From positions 1-32,560 of the forward strand of contig NZ_MWSM01000040.1 in NCBI RefSeq assembly GCF_002087075.1: a DNA stretch of 32,560 bases, in the 5' to 3' direction. The stretch comes from Streptococcus pseudopneumoniae ATCC BAA-960 = CCUG 49455. GTDB taxonomy: Bacteria > Bacillota > Bacilli > Lactobacillales > Streptococcaceae. A program made the translations under genes and the position numbers. The notes below the pieces were generated by a model, which ran no database searches, was not told the origin of the DNA, and was given only the letters and a program-made list of their open reading frames with translations. The stretch's first letter is position 1; each line of letters begins with the position of its first letter. Shown piece after piece: positions 16,815-25,680 of this stretch.

Positions 16815-17610
16815 ATTTACCTAGTTCTTGTGTTCGTTTGTAGGCTTGACCAACTGCATCCATGACCGTTCCTCGAAAAGCATGCGCTTCTAGGCTCGCT
16901 ACACCAGCGATAGTCGAACCGCCTGGGCTGCAAACTTGGTCTTTCAAAACTCCAGGATGTTGCTGACTTTCAAGGACCAATTGTCCAGCTCCTACCACAG
17001 TTTGAGCTGCCATTTTCAATGCTGTTTCTCGTGGCAATCCAGTCTGAACACCTGCATCTGCCAAGGCCTCGATAAAAAGATAGACAAAGGCTGGTCCACA
17101 ACCTGCAAGACCTGTCGCTGCATCTATTAAGCTTTCTCCAAGTTCAACCAAAAGACCAGCCTTGGCTAAAAGCTGACAAAAGAGCTCACTGTCCTCAGCC
17201 CTGCAATTAGAAGACAAGGCATAACTAATCACTCCTTGTCCGATAGAAGCAGGGGTATTGGGCATCATACGAATAATTCTGTGCTGACTTGGAAGAAGAC
17301 TAGCGAGTTTTCCCAAGGTCAATCCAGCTGCCATCGAAATCAAAAGAAGACTCTCTCGTTTTTCAAGGATAGTCTGGTATTGAGAAAGCAAGTCTGAGAA
17401 CTGAGCAGGCTTCACTCCTAGAAAAATCACATCTGCTTCTGCAAACATTTCTTCATTGCTGGAAGCCTGACCACCAAAGTCTGCAATGAAAGCATCTACC
17501 TTAGCTTGACTACGATTGGCAAGGAGAATCTCATCTGACGTCCTAGTCTGCAAGACAGATTTTGCCAAGCTAGCACCCATATTCCCCAAACCGATAAATC
17601 CAATCTTCAT
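16813..17610 (-). CDS. proC: Pyrroline-5-carboxylate reductase
   Basis: The 265-residue enzyme does the last step of proline synthesis, reducing P5C with NAD(P)H. The Rossmann start is MKIGFIGLGNMGASLAKSVL. VIFLGVKPAQFSDLL (about 61-75) and RIIRMMPNTPASIGQGVISY (about 111-130) are family motifs, and ATGLAGCGPAFVYLFIEALA (about 165-184) plus LKDQVCSPGGSTIAGVASLE (about 222-241) form the P5C site. It follows proA by three bases and is the last gene of proBAC. Confidence 0.96.
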   Translation of the reverse strand: MKIGFIGLGNMGASLAKSVLQTRTSDEILLANRSQAKVDAFIADFGGQASSNEEMFAEADVIFLGVKPAQFSDLLSQYQTILEKRESLLLISMAAGLTLGKLASLLPSQHRIIRMMPNTPASIGQGVISYALSSNCRAEDSELFCQLLAKAGLLVELGESLIDAATGLAGCGPAFVYLFIEALADAGVQTGLPRETALKMAAQTVVGAGQLVLESQQHPGVLKDQVCSPGGSTIAGVASLEAHAFRGTVMDAVGQAYKRTQELGK

Positions 17611-17613
17611 CTC

Positions 17614-18876
17614 TTACTCCCTTATCTGTCCATCACCAGTAACCACATACTTGTAGCTAGTCAACTCTTTCAAGCCCATGGGACCACGCGCGTGCAATTT
17701 CTGAGTAGAAATTCCCATCTCACATCCAAGACCAAATTGTCCACCATCGGTAAAACGAGTTGAGGCATTGACATAGACAGCTGCAGAGTCCACTTGATCT
17801 GTAAAGTAAGCTGCAGCTTCAGCATTTTCCGTTACAATGGCATCCGAATGATGGGTACTATGGGCTTCAATATGGGCAACCGCTTCTTCTAAACTGCTCA
17901 CAACCTTAACAGCTAAGACATAGTCTAAAAACTCGGTGTCAAAGTCTTGTGCCTCAGCTGCTTGACCTGAAAGAAACTGACTGGCTTTCTCATCCAAGCG
18001 GAATTGAATTGGTTCCAACCCAACTTCTTTACGCTCTGCAACTAGAACTTGCTCCAAGCGAGGAAGGAAGCTTGCTGCCTTGTCTTCATGAACCAGCAGA
18101 ACCTCCATGGCATTGCAAACAGAGGGACGACTGGTTTTAGCATTGTTGATGATAGACAGCGCCTTGTCTTCGTCTGCATCCTTATCCACATAGACATGGA
18201 CAATCCCAGTCCCTGTCTCGATAACAGGTACAATCGCATTCTCAACCACTGCATTGATCAAGCCAGCTCCTCCACGAGGAATGAGGAGGTCTAGATAGCC
18301 CTTGGCCTTCATCATAGCATAACTACTTTCATGGCTAGTATCTTCCACCAGTTGAATCACATTTGGGTGAATAGTAGTCGTCTCCAAGCCCTTCTTCAAG
18401 GCTGTGACAATGGCATGGGTTGTTTGATAGGCATCCTTACCACTACGAAGAACAACCGCATTTCCACTCTTAAGAGTCAAAGCAGCCGCATCAGACGTCA
18501 CATTTGGACGGCTTTCATAGATAATACCGATGACACCCATAGCTACACGTTTTTTTGTGATAACCAAACCATTTTCAAGCTGACTTGTTTCTAAAACTTC
18601 ACCGATTGGATCTGGGAAGGCAACCACTTCACGAATTCCTCTTGCCATCGCTTCTATACGATCTGCATCCAAATAAAGACGATCCAACATCACATCTGAG
18701 ATTTTCCCCTTAGCCGCTGCCATATCGAGGGCATTAGCCGCTAAAATTTCCTCAGTAGCAGCCACTAAGTGATCAGCCATGGCTAGCAAGGCTTGGTTTT
18801 TCACTTCTTCACTAGCTGTGTTAATCGATTTTTTAACAGCCTGTACCTGTTCAAATTGTTCTTGTCTACTCACCAT
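17614..18876 (-). CDS. proA: Gamma-glutamyl phosphate reductase
   Basis: The 420-residue aldehyde-dehydrogenase-fold enzyme reduces gamma-glutamyl phosphate to the semialdehyde. Conserved segments are [20 protein letters not shown] (about 110-129), [20 protein letters not shown] (about 135-154), [11 protein letters not shown] (about 197-207) and [19 protein letters not shown] (about 249-267), which includes the catalytic cysteine. [22 protein letters not shown] (in part) near 385 is the C-terminal hallmark. It follows proB by nine bases; the final VTGDGQIRE is normal. Confidence 0.97.
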   Translation of the reverse strand: MVSRQEQFEQVQAVKKSINTASEEVKNQALLAMADHLVAATEEILAANALDMAAAKGKISDVMLDRLYLDADRIEAMARGIREVVAFPDPIGEVLETSQLENGLVITKKRVAMGVIGIIYESRPNVTSDAAALTLKSGNAVVLRSGKDAYQTTHAIVTALKKGLETTTIHPNVIQLVEDTSHESSYAMMKAKGYLDLLIPRGGAGLINAVVENAIVPVIETGTGIVHVYVDKDADEDKALSIINNAKTSRPSVCNAMEVLLVHEDKAASFLPRLEQVLVAERKEVGLEPIQFRLDEKASQFLSGQAAEAQDFDTEFLDYVLAVKVVSSLEEAVAHIEAHSTHHSDAIVTENAEAAAYFTDQVDSAAVYVNASTRFTDGGQFGLGCEMGISTQKLHARGPMGLKELTSYKYVVTGDGQIRE

Positions 18877-18885
18877 AGTTTACCT

Positions 18886-19995
18886 CTAAAATTCTGTAAA
18901 AAGTAGTTGGATTTCAGGAGTAATGGAAATCCAGTCGTCACGGTAAATCAAGACACCCTTGGCTTTTTGAGAACGCAACATATCCTCCAAAGCAGATGCT
19001 CCAAATTGCACGCGTCCTTTTCCAAGTGATTTTCCACTTTCCTTATCAAATACTGTCACGATATCACCGTAAGAAAAGGCTCCTTCTGCTTCAACGATAC
19101 CAGATAAGAGAAGACTCTTTCCATGTTGAGAGAGAGCTTCCGCAGCCCCTTTATCAACCCAAATAGAACCTTGACTCTGAGCATAAAAGGCCAGCCATTG
19201 TTTCTGGGTACGAAGCCCCTTCTCTTGCGCAACAAAGTAGGAACCATCCTTGGTCTCCTCAGCCGCTTCAATCATGGCATCTGACTTCAAGGATGAGCAG
19301 ATATAAACAGGAACACCCGATTCTGTCGCAATAGTTGCAGCTTTGATTTTGGTTAACATGCCCCCAGTTCCGTTTGACGAACCAGCTCCACCGGCCATAT
19401 CGATAATCTCACGATTGATAGTCTCGATTTGCTCCAAACGTTTGGCTCTTGGATCTGAATTAGGATTTCCTGTATAGAGACCATCTACGTCTGTCAAGAG
19501 GATCAAAAGGTCTGCTTGGACCATGGCCGCCACCTGTGCACTCAGAGTATCATTGTCCCCAACCTTGAGCTCATCAATAACAACACTATCATTCTCATTG
19601 ATGATAGGAATCGCCCCACGGCTAAGTAAAACCGACAAAGCCTGATGGGCATTTTTATAACGACGCTTATCTACAAAGTCATCCTGGGTTAGCAAGATTT
19701 GTGCAGAAACGATTTGGCGCAAGAGAAGATTGGTCGTGTATTCTTCCAACAAAAGCCCTTGTCCTACCGCTGCTGAAGCCTGTTTATCAGCAATTTTAGT
19801 CGGACGCTTTTTAAATCCTAAGGCTCCAAAACCAGCCGCAATGGCACCTGAAGACACCAAAATCAACTCATGACCAGCCTCGTGCAGCATAGCCAACTGC
19901 TGGGTAATATCCTTTACCTTACTACGTGATAAACTTCCATCCTCATTTGTCAGAGAAGAAGTACCCACCTTAAAGACAATCCGTTTGTATTTCAT
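18886..19995 (-). CDS. proB: Glutamate 5-kinase
   Basis: The 369-residue kinase phosphorylates glutamate and is normally feedback-inhibited by proline. [18 protein letters not shown] (about 5-22) is the amino-acid-kinase phosphate loop, [17 protein letters not shown] (about 46-62) the substrate region, and [20 protein letters not shown] (about 141-160) binds glutamate and nucleotide. A PUA domain forms the last 90 residues. The ATG at 19995 is chosen, as GGAG lies seven bases upstream and [11 protein letters not shown] is the family start; the ATG at 20016 is too close to the -10 box. Confidence 0.96.
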   Translation of the reverse strand: MKYKRIVFKVGTSSLTNEDGSLSRSKVKDITQQLAMLHEAGHELILVSSGAIAAGFGALGFKKRPTKIADKQASAAVGQGLLLEEYTTNLLLRQIVSAQILLTQDDFVDKRRYKNAHQALSVLLSRGAIPIINENDSVVIDELKVGDNDTLSAQVAAMVQADLLILLTDVDGLYTGNPNSDPRAKRLEQIETINREIIDMAGGAGSSNGTGGMLTKIKAATIATESGVPVYICSSLKSDAMIEAAEETKDGSYFVAQEKGLRTQKQWLAFYAQSQGSIWVDKGAAEALSQHGKSLLLSGIVEAEGAFSYGDIVTVFDKESGKSLGKGRVQFGASALEDMLRSQKAKGVLIYRDDWISITPEIQLLFTEF

Positions 19996-20024
19996 AGTCT
20001 CACTCCGATTATTCATATTTATCC

Positions 20025-20033
20025 ATTATAACA
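20025..20033 (-). promoter_or_regulatory. Promoter of proBAC (extended -10)
   Basis: Minus strand TGTTATAAT, an extended -10, lies 30 bases before the proB start. The cbpE terminator lies immediately upstream of it. Confidence 0.6.
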
Positions 20034-20062
20034 TGAATAACAGGAAATAGAAAAGAGTTGAT

Positions 20063-20094
20063 AGGAAAAAGAAGGCCCTAAAACCTTCTTTTCT
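20063..20094 (-). terminator. Intrinsic terminator of cbpE/pce
   Basis: AAAAGAAGG pairs with CCTTCTTTT on the minus strand one base after the cbpE stop and runs into five T. It separates the lspA-rluD-pce unit from proBAC. Confidence 0.8.
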
Positions 20095-20095
20095 A

Positions 20096-21979
20096 CTACT
20101 GTTCTGATTCCGATTTGTTTACACTCGTTTCAGAGCTTTGTGAAGTTGAGGATGTCAAATCTTGACTAGTTGAAGAATTTGTAACACTTTCATGTTGACT
20201 CGTTTCTTTATTTTCAAGATCCTTTTTCACTACTTCTTTGGATTCTTTTATTTCTGAATGACTTGTAGTTTTAATTGTAGCAGATTTCTCGATCGGAACA
20301 TCCACTAACCAGGCACCACTTGAATCCACAGTATAGCCTTCTGGTGTCTTACCATTCACAAGTAATTGACCATTTTCTTTCAAGAAGTACCATTTATCCT
20401 TGTCTTTAATCCAACCTATAGCTCGTGAACCATCTGTCTTGTAGAAATACCAATCATTTGCCTTTTTAAGCCAGCCTTGCTTCATAGCTCCTGATTCTTC
20501 TAGATAGTAATGATGTCCAGCAACTTCTATCTCACCTGTCTTCATGATACCAGTAGAATCCATATAGTACCAGGCTTCTTTATCTTTTACCCAGCCCGTT
20601 TTCATTTCCCCTGATGGAGCAAAGTAATACCATTGCCCCTTATATTGAAGCCAACCTGTCTTCATAGAGCCATCAACATCCAAATAATACCACTGCTCTT
20701 TATCTTGAATCCAACCAATTTCCATCTGGTTTTCTTTGTTAAAATAATACCAGATTCCAGCGATTTTCTTCCAATTTTTAGCAGCAACACCAGAGTTTGT
20801 CAAATAGAACCAACGATTGTTCCATTTTTTCCATTGATTCTGTAATAAGATACCCGTTTGGTTAAAGTAATACCATTCACCCTTAATTTCATTCCAACCG
20901 ACAGCATATTCTCCTGTAGAATCAGGCGCTTGATACCACCAGTTTCCATATGAACTCTTATGCCAACCAGCTTGAAAACTTGGAATAGGCTTGTAGGAAG
21001 TTGAAATGTTTACTAAACCGTCTTGTCGAATATCAAAAACTGTTGCATCATAGTCTTTGCTGGCTGCGTTGATTCTCTCAATTCCTCGTTCTTTGAGCCA
21101 ATTAACATACTCACTATCAACACCATTTTTCCAAGGTAGACTATCCGAAGTTTGAACAATCAAACTCGGACTCAAATTTTTAATAAAATCCTTGGTATTT
21201 GATTTGTTGGTATCATGGTGATGATTAAACTTCATCAAATCAACTTTTCCAATGAGAGGTCCATACTTATCTTCCGCTCCATGCACATTATCTAAGTCGC
21301 CCCCAAGGTAAATTTTCTTACCATTGACTTTTACTACGCTAATCAAGGAATTGGAATTATCATCCCAAATTTTCTTTAATTCACCTGATGAATCTGTTTC
21401 ATTTTCATAATTATATAGTTGAATATCCATGTCTCCAAACTGAAAATGAGCATCTCCTTGTGTGATATTTTGAATAACTGAAACACCTTTTTCAGCAGCA
21501 GTCTTTAAAACCTTATCATAGCCATACAGATTATCCCAAAGACGTTCAGGCTTAGTAATACGATTATCACTATATTTCTTAAGATAGACTCGGTCAACTG
21601 GATAGGTAGACAGTAATTCATCAACATTTCCAATATGGTCACTGTGGGTATGGGTTACCAAAATAAAATCAAGTTTTTGGACACCCAATTCCTTCAAACG
21701 ACGAAAGACACGGTCTGTTAGAACATGCTTATAAGTTGTATTGATACCCTGTCTCCATGGATAACGAGAATCACTTCCATCTGGGAAATCATAATCTTCT
21801 CCTGTATCCACCATGGCAAAATGTCCATTGCTTTCAAGAATAATCGCATCACTGCCACCTTCATGAACATTTATAAAGTGGATTTTATTTCCTGAACTTT
21901 CTTGAGCTTGAACATTTCCATACCATGACAAGCCTAAAAAAGCGCCTGCAAGTGCTAAACTAGTTAATTTCTTTTTCAT
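20096..21979 (-). CDS. cbpE: Choline-binding phosphorylcholine esterase Pce (CbpE)
   Basis: This 627-residue surface enzyme removes phosphorylcholine from terminal teichoic acid units, remodelling choline-binding protein docking and host interaction. A signal peptide (1 to about 25, cleavage after VQA) is followed by a metallo-beta-lactamase fold; THTHSDHIG (about 109-117) is the zinc motif HxHxDH, with the later FNHHHD (about 228) and GGDLD (about 203) as ligands. From about 330 to 545 lie about ten choline-binding repeats of the GWxxxKxxWYYFxxxG type. A Ser/Thr/Lys/Glu-rich tail closes the protein. The sequence agrees closely with the pneumococcal protein as I remember it. It starts two bases after rluD and is the last gene of that unit. 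Confidence 0.96.
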   Translation of the reverse strand: MKKKLTSLALAGAFLGLSWYGNVQAQESSGNKIHFINVHEGGSDAIILESNGHFAMVDTGEDYDFPDGSDSRYPWRQGINTTYKHVLTDRVFRRLKELGVQKLDFILVTHTHSDHIGNVDELLSTYPVDRVYLKKYSDNRITKPERLWDNLYGYDKVLKTAAEKGVSVIQNITQGDAHFQFGDMDIQLYNYENETDSSGELKKIWDDNSNSLISVVKVNGKKIYLGGDLDNVHGAEDKYGPLIGKVDLMKFNHHHDTNKSNTKDFIKNLSPSLIVQTSDSLPWKNGVDSEYVNWLKERGIERINAASKDYDATVFDIRQDGLVNISTSYKPIPSFQAGWHKSSYGNWWYQAPDSTGEYAVGWNEIKGEWYYFNQTGILLQNQWKKWNNRWFYLTNSGVAAKNWKKIAGIWYYFNKENQMEIGWIQDKEQWYYLDVDGSMKTGWLQYKGQWYYFAPSGEMKTGWVKDKEAWYYMDSTGIMKTGEIEVAGHHYYLEESGAMKQGWLKKANDWYFYKTDGSRAIGWIKDKDKWYFLKENGQLLVNGKTPEGYTVDSSGAWLVDVPIEKSATIKTTSHSEIKESKEVVKKDLENKETSQHESVTNSSTSQDLTSSTSQSSETSVNKSESEQ

Positions 21980-21981
21980 TC

Positions 21982-22869
21982 TTACTTCCTCAATCTCTCC
22001 AATGTTTCCTTAAAAATTGCTGGGATATCTGCTGTAAATTCTAAGGTCTCACCTGTTCTCGGATGAGTAAAACCTAGAGTCTTGGCATGAAGAAATTGTC
22101 CATGCCCCTTAAGTGTCTTACGAGGACCATAGACTTCATCCCCAGCAACTGGATGACCGATATAAGCCATGTGGACACGAATCTGATGGGTACGCCCTGT
22201 CTCTAGTTGCAACTCCACTAAGCTATAATCGCCAAAGCGTTCCAAGACGTGGAAACGAGTTACTGCAGGTTTCCCTTTAGCAGTCACAGCCTGTTTCTTA
22301 CGATCTTTTTCACTCCGGCCAATCGGTGCTTCAATCACACCGCGATCATTGGGCAAATTTCCATGAACAATCGCCCAATATTTGCGGAGAGACTTTTTAT
22401 CCTTGAGTTCTTGGGCAAGTGCTAGATGCGCCTCATCATTTTTAGCAATCATAAGAAGACCTGACGTATCCTTATCAATACGATGAACAATTCCTGGACG
22501 CAGAACCCCATTGATACCCGACAAGTCCTTAATATGATACATAAGGGCATTTACTAGGGTTCCACTAGTATGACCAGCACTCGGATGCACAACCATTCCC
22601 TGAGGTTTGTTGACAACAGCCACATCCTCATCTTGGTAGATGATTTCTAGCGGAAGATCCTCAGCCACATACTCTAAAACCTCTGGTTCTGGCACATGGT
22701 AAGTGACGACATCGCCCTCTTGGACAGTGTATTTAGCTTTCTTGACTTGGCCATTGACCAAGACCTGGCCTGATTTGATTTGTTCATTCGCGAGACTACG
22801 TGATAATTCTGTCAAATCTGACAAAGCCTTATCTAAACGCAGGCCACCAGTTTCAATTTTAATTTCCAT
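21982..22869 (-). CDS. rluD: Ribosomal large-subunit pseudouridine synthase RluD family
   Basis: The 295-residue enzyme makes pseudouridine in 23S rRNA. An S4 domain at about 1-65 ([20 protein letters not shown]) is followed by the catalytic domain: [20 protein letters not shown] (about 87-106), then [20 protein letters not shown] (about 127-146), where the HRID aspartate is the nucleophile, and [20 protein letters not shown] (about 217-236). It overlaps lspA by 11 bases, the normal streptococcal pairing. Specificity between RluD and RluA-type sites cannot be settled by eye. Confidence 0.93.
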   Translation of the reverse strand: MEIKIETGGLRLDKALSDLTELSRSLANEQIKSGQVLVNGQVKKAKYTVQEGDVVTYHVPEPEVLEYVAEDLPLEIIYQDEDVAVVNKPQGMVVHPSAGHTSGTLVNALMYHIKDLSGINGVLRPGIVHRIDKDTSGLLMIAKNDEAHLALAQELKDKKSLRKYWAIVHGNLPNDRGVIEAPIGRSEKDRKKQAVTAKGKPAVTRFHVLERFGDYSLVELQLETGRTHQIRVHMAYIGHPVAGDEVYGPRKTLKGHGQFLHAKTLGFTHPRTGETLEFTADIPAIFKETLERLRK

Positions 22870-23320
22870 TTATTTCCTCTTTTAGCATTGCAATCAATAA
22901 AATAATCACTCCAACAGTCAGATAGCTATCTGCCACATTGAAAATTGCAAAATTGATAAAGTCAAGGTGAAACATATCCACAACAAAGCCCTGACTGACC
23001 CTGTCAATAAAGTTTCCAAGACCACCCGCGATTATCAGAGTCAAACCCAAGACCATCCAGAATGAGTCCTCCATGTGCTTATGTAGATACCAAATGGCAC
23101 CTACCACGACGACCAGGGTAATGACAGCGAATAACAACTGCTGATCTTGTAAGATAGAAAAGGCTGCCCCTCGATTTTGCAGGTAGGTCAAGCTAACGAA
23201 ATTGGGAATCCAGGAGCGCACTTCACCCAGTGGAATCTGTTGGACGATATAGGATTTAACTAACTGATCCAGCGCAATCAAAAGCAGTACAATGACTGCC
23301 ACTATTCCTCTTTTTTTCAT
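22859..23320 (-). CDS. lspA: Lipoprotein signal peptidase II
   Basis: The 153-residue membrane aspartic protease removes signal peptides from prolipoproteins. Four membrane spans are visible (about 4-20, 60-77, 84-103, 123-145). The catalytic aspartates lie in [20 protein letters not shown] (about 99-118) and [13 protein letters not shown] (about 126-138), the standard N..DR and NVADS motifs. It starts four bases inside the end of the LysR gene, so it is translationally coupled to it. Confidence 0.96.
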   Translation of the reverse strand: MKKRGIVAVIVLLLIALDQLVKSYIVQQIPLGEVRSWIPNFVSLTYLQNRGAAFSILQDQQLLFAVITLVVVVGAIWYLHKHMEDSFWMVLGLTLIIAGGLGNFIDRVSQGFVVDMFHLDFINFAIFNVADSYLTVGVIILLIAMLKEEINGN

Positions 23321-24225
23321 GATTTCCTCTTCTGATTAAAATATTCTTGCATGACTTCTACGAAAAGAGTTCCAGCTTGACTCAGCTCCACTTCTTCACG
23401 TTTAACATAGACCATGCGGTTATCTAGGTTATCCTTGAGACGAATAACTGTGATGCCATTCACACTGTCACTATCTAAAAATCCAGAACCTGTCGCATAA
23501 GCGTCCGTCCGCTCCAAAATACCATTCAAAGTAGCACGGTCTGTCACATTAAACATCTGCGAGCTCGCGCTGGTATCAACAAAGTTCTCTGAATAATAAA
23601 GATACTCGTCTTTCTCTTGCGTGAAACGAACCGTTGGTAGATCCGCTAAATCCTCCATGACCAATTCCTCTTTCTGAGCTAAAGGATGCCCCTCACGGAG
23701 ATAAATATGGGTATGGAAGGGAATTAGTTCAATAACCTCTAGGCCTAACTTTTCAACCCGTTGCATAATCCCTTTTTTATTTTGATTATTGAGGTAGATA
23801 ATCCCAATCTCACTGTGACCTTGCGCTACTTCGTCTAAAATTTGAACAGTAGTTGATTCAAAAATACGGAAGTTCTTATAATCAGGATAGCGCTCTGAAA
23901 AGGCCGTAATGGTTGGTGGCAAGAAGTCATAGTGCTGACTGGCAATGGAAAATTCATCCTTTTCTTCCTCAGGATGGGCATACTGATTTTGAAAAATATC
24001 AAATCCTTTAACCAATTCTTGCGCTTTTTCATAGAATTCCATACCACGACGAGTCAAGAAAGTCCCTGAGCTGGTCCGACGGAAAATCTTAAAACCCAAT
24101 TCTTTTTCCAAATCACGAACAGAAATAGACAGACTCGGCTGACTAACATACATCTTTTCAGCAGCTTCACGAAAAGTACCGCTATTGGCAATGGCCACAA
24201 CATAGCGTAATTGTTGAATGTTCAT
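23317..24225 (-). CDS. LysR-family transcriptional regulator
   Basis: The 302-residue protein has a winged helix-turn-helix at about 1-60 ([20 protein letters not shown] and [19 protein letters not shown]), then a periplasmic-binding-like effector domain. LysR regulators of this subgroup often govern sulphur or amino-acid genes, but the effector cannot be read from sequence. It heads the unit LysR-lspA-rluD-cbpE, with a 4-base overlap to lspA. GGAGG precedes the ATG, and an extended -10 (TGGTATAAT) lies upstream. Confidence 0.92.
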   Translation of the reverse strand: MNIQQLRYVVAIANSGTFREAAEKMYVSQPSLSISVRDLEKELGFKIFRRTSSGTFLTRRGMEFYEKAQELVKGFDIFQNQYAHPEEEKDEFSIASQHYDFLPPTITAFSERYPDYKNFRIFESTTVQILDEVAQGHSEIGIIYLNNQNKKGIMQRVEKLGLEVIELIPFHTHIYLREGHPLAQKEELVMEDLADLPTVRFTQEKDEYLYYSENFVDTSASSQMFNVTDRATLNGILERTDAYATGSGFLDSDSVNGITVIRLKDNLDNRMVYVKREEVELSQAGTLFVEVMQEYFNQKRKS

Positions 24226-24255
24226 CTTCTACCTCCAACTTCTTTATCTTTTCAT

Positions 24256-24264
24256 TATACCATA
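24256..24264 (-). promoter_or_regulatory. Promoter of LysR-lspA-rluD-cbpE (extended -10)
   Basis: Minus strand TGGTATAAT lies about 32 bases before the LysR start; no clear -35. Confidence 0.6.
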
Positions 24265-24438
24265 TTTTAGAAGTTTTCCAAAAAGGAAAAAAGAACATCC
24301 TATTCTTCTTAACCTTCTTAACTATCTTCACTATCTGCCTTTCTCAAGCCAACCTTATTTTCAAAATCAATTCAAAAAATAACTGGATACACACCACTCC
24401 AATATCGAAAAGAAAAACGTTGACTATTTGTGAAAAAA

Positions 24439-24468
24439 GAAAATGCCGGAAAGTTCCGACATTTTTTT
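24439..24468 (-). terminator. Terminator of the peptide-CPBP cassette
   Basis: TGTCGGAA pairs with TTCCGGCA (one mismatch) and is followed on the minus strand by TTTTC and six T. It lies six bases after the CPBP gene stop and is flanked by A/T runs on both sides, so it could work both ways. Confidence 0.8.
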
Positions 24469-24474
24469 AGTAAG

Positions 24475-25146
24475 CTAACTTCCTGAAAATAGGAGTAACC
24501 ATACATTCCAGAAGGCAGTGATATTGATGAGAATATGAACTAGTATTGGATAGTAGAGATTTTTTGTCATGCGATACAGTAGAGCTAAAATGAGACCTCC
24601 ACTAGCATAAATGAAAAAAGCAAGAGGAGTTAAAGCAAAATTGATATGAATATAACCGAAAATAATAGCAGAAAGCAAGACATCTCCGTACCAAGGCGAG
24701 TTTTTGAAAAAGGTTGTCATAAGCACACCGCGATAAATCAATTCCTCAGCAATAGGGCCGATGAAGCAAGCCATGAGCAAGAAATAGGGTAATTCCTGTC
24801 TCCCTATCATTTCTATCGTTTCATTCAAAGAAATTTGATTTGAAGACGAGGGTATGAAATAAGACAAGAGGACGTCAGACATATACAAAATGATGTAACC
24901 CAGTAAAAGGTAGATAAAGTGCCTCAGCTGCCATTTGAAATGAAAAGTCTTCTTTCCTGCAAAAACTAGTAGATAGATGACCGCTAATAAAAGACCTCCA
25001 CTCTCCATCCAAAGCAGAATCTGAAAAAATTCACGACTTGCTGGTAGATAGGGCTTTGCGAGGTGATTGAAAATTCCCCAAAACCAAGTTGATTTGTAAA
25101 AAATTAAGGATAATGCTAGTAAAATCTGAATAATCCGTTTTTTCAT
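24475..25146 (-). CDS. CPBP-family (Abi) intramembrane metalloprotease
   Basis: The 223-residue protein has about six hydrophobic spans. The family's motif 1 is EELIYRG (about 137-143, the EExxxR glutamates), motif 2 FGYIHINF (about 164-171, catalytic His), motif 3 HILINITAFW (about 206-215, His and Asn). CPBP (Rce1-like) proteins beside small bacteriocin genes often give self-immunity, as PncO and SkkI; others mature peptides. Here it lies 41 bases after a double-glycine-leader peptide gene on the same strand with no terminator between, and a terminator follows it. GGA-type ribosome binding (AGAGGATTTAAT) precedes the ATG. Immunity is inference from context. Confidence 0.88.
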   Translation of the reverse strand: MKKRIIQILLALSLIFYKSTWFWGIFNHLAKPYLPASREFFQILLWMESGGLLLAVIYLLVFAGKKTFHFKWQLRHFIYLLLGYIILYMSDVLLSYFIPSSSNQISLNETIEMIGRQELPYFLLMACFIGPIAEELIYRGVLMTTFFKNSPWYGDVLLSAIIFGYIHINFALTPLAFFIYASGGLILALLYRMTKNLYYPILVHILINITAFWNVWLLLFSGS

Positions 25147-25187
25147 ATTAAATCCTCTGTTTTCTCCATATTCCTAATAAATTTTAC

Positions 25188-25409
25188 TTAAAATCTCGCA
25201 GGACTTCCTTTGCAAAGATGATTGCCTCCTCCAATATATCCTAAATCATAGGTTCCTCTGGGACAAAATCCATGAACCGGCATAGTTAATACCGGCTCTA
25301 TTTGCCAAGGAAAATAACCATTAGGTTCTTTTCCATAGGGATCTGCTCCACCTTGTATCAGCTCTAATTCTTCATTTGTTAGATTTATATTTTTTGTCAT
25401 TAAAATCAT
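25188..25409 (-). CDS. Double-glycine-leader secreted peptide (bacteriocin- or pheromone-like)
   Basis: The 73-residue product has the leader LTNEELELIQGG at 10-21, matching the consensus LSxxELxxIxGG (hydrophobics at -4, -7, -12; Glu at -8). Cleavage after Gly21 leaves 52 residues beginning ADPYGKEPNG, with Cys49 and Cys66 about 17 apart (possible disulphide), four Pro-containing turns, GGG at 60-62 and a basic end (KGSPARF). It has no long hydrophobic helix, so it does not look like a usual class II pore former. GGAGG nine bases before the ATG at 25409 decides the start; the ATG three codons later is too far. No dedicated PCAT exporter or histidine kinase is in the window, so export by ComAB or BlpAB elsewhere is inferred. 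I do not recognise the mature peptide. Confidence 0.8.
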   Translation of the reverse strand: MILMTKNINLTNEELELIQGGADPYGKEPNGYFPWQIEPVLTMPVHGFCPRGTYDLGYIGGGNHLCKGSPARF

Positions 25410-25478
25410 GATATATTTCCTCCGTTATTGTTTAGATTAGTTGAGTAATCTGATACTCATACCTACTTACAAAAAACT

Positions 25479-25538
25479 ATTATATTAAGTTGGTTTTTTA
25501 ATTTGTCTAGTTGCAACGTTGACAAGTTTAGTATAACA
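25479..25538 (-). promoter_or_regulatory. Promoter region of the double-glycine peptide, with palindrome
   Basis: Two -10 candidates lie on the minus strand: TGTTATACT (extended, 25530-25538) and TATAAT (25479-25484). Between them, 25503-25525 carries TTGTC..GTTGCAAC..GACAA: the outer arms TTGTC/GACAA and the inner GTTGCAAC are palindromic, offset by one base. It is placed where a repressor or activator could act on the first promoter. No ComE or BlpR direct repeat was recognised. Confidence 0.45.
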
Positions 25539-25643
25539 TATCTTGGCCAAATATCCTCTTCAAATCATGAATTGTCATCAAAACGTCCTAAACTGCAAAA
25601 TCAATTAGCTCCTGTCCCTTTGACCGTCATCTTCTCCAAAATA

Positions 25644-25652
25644 TGTTATAAT
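25644..25652 (+). promoter_or_regulatory. Promoter of the HAD gene (extended -10)
   Basis: TGTTATAAT lies about 30 bases before the ATG. TTGACC further up is too distant (21-base spacer) to count as its -35. Confidence 0.6.
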
Positions 25653-25680
25653 AATACCAAAAGATAAAGAAGGAAGACCT

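Noticed and set aside
25441..25680. ComE or BlpR direct-repeat site for the peptide gene
   Set aside because: I found a palindrome but no pair of direct repeats with the spacing those regulators use.
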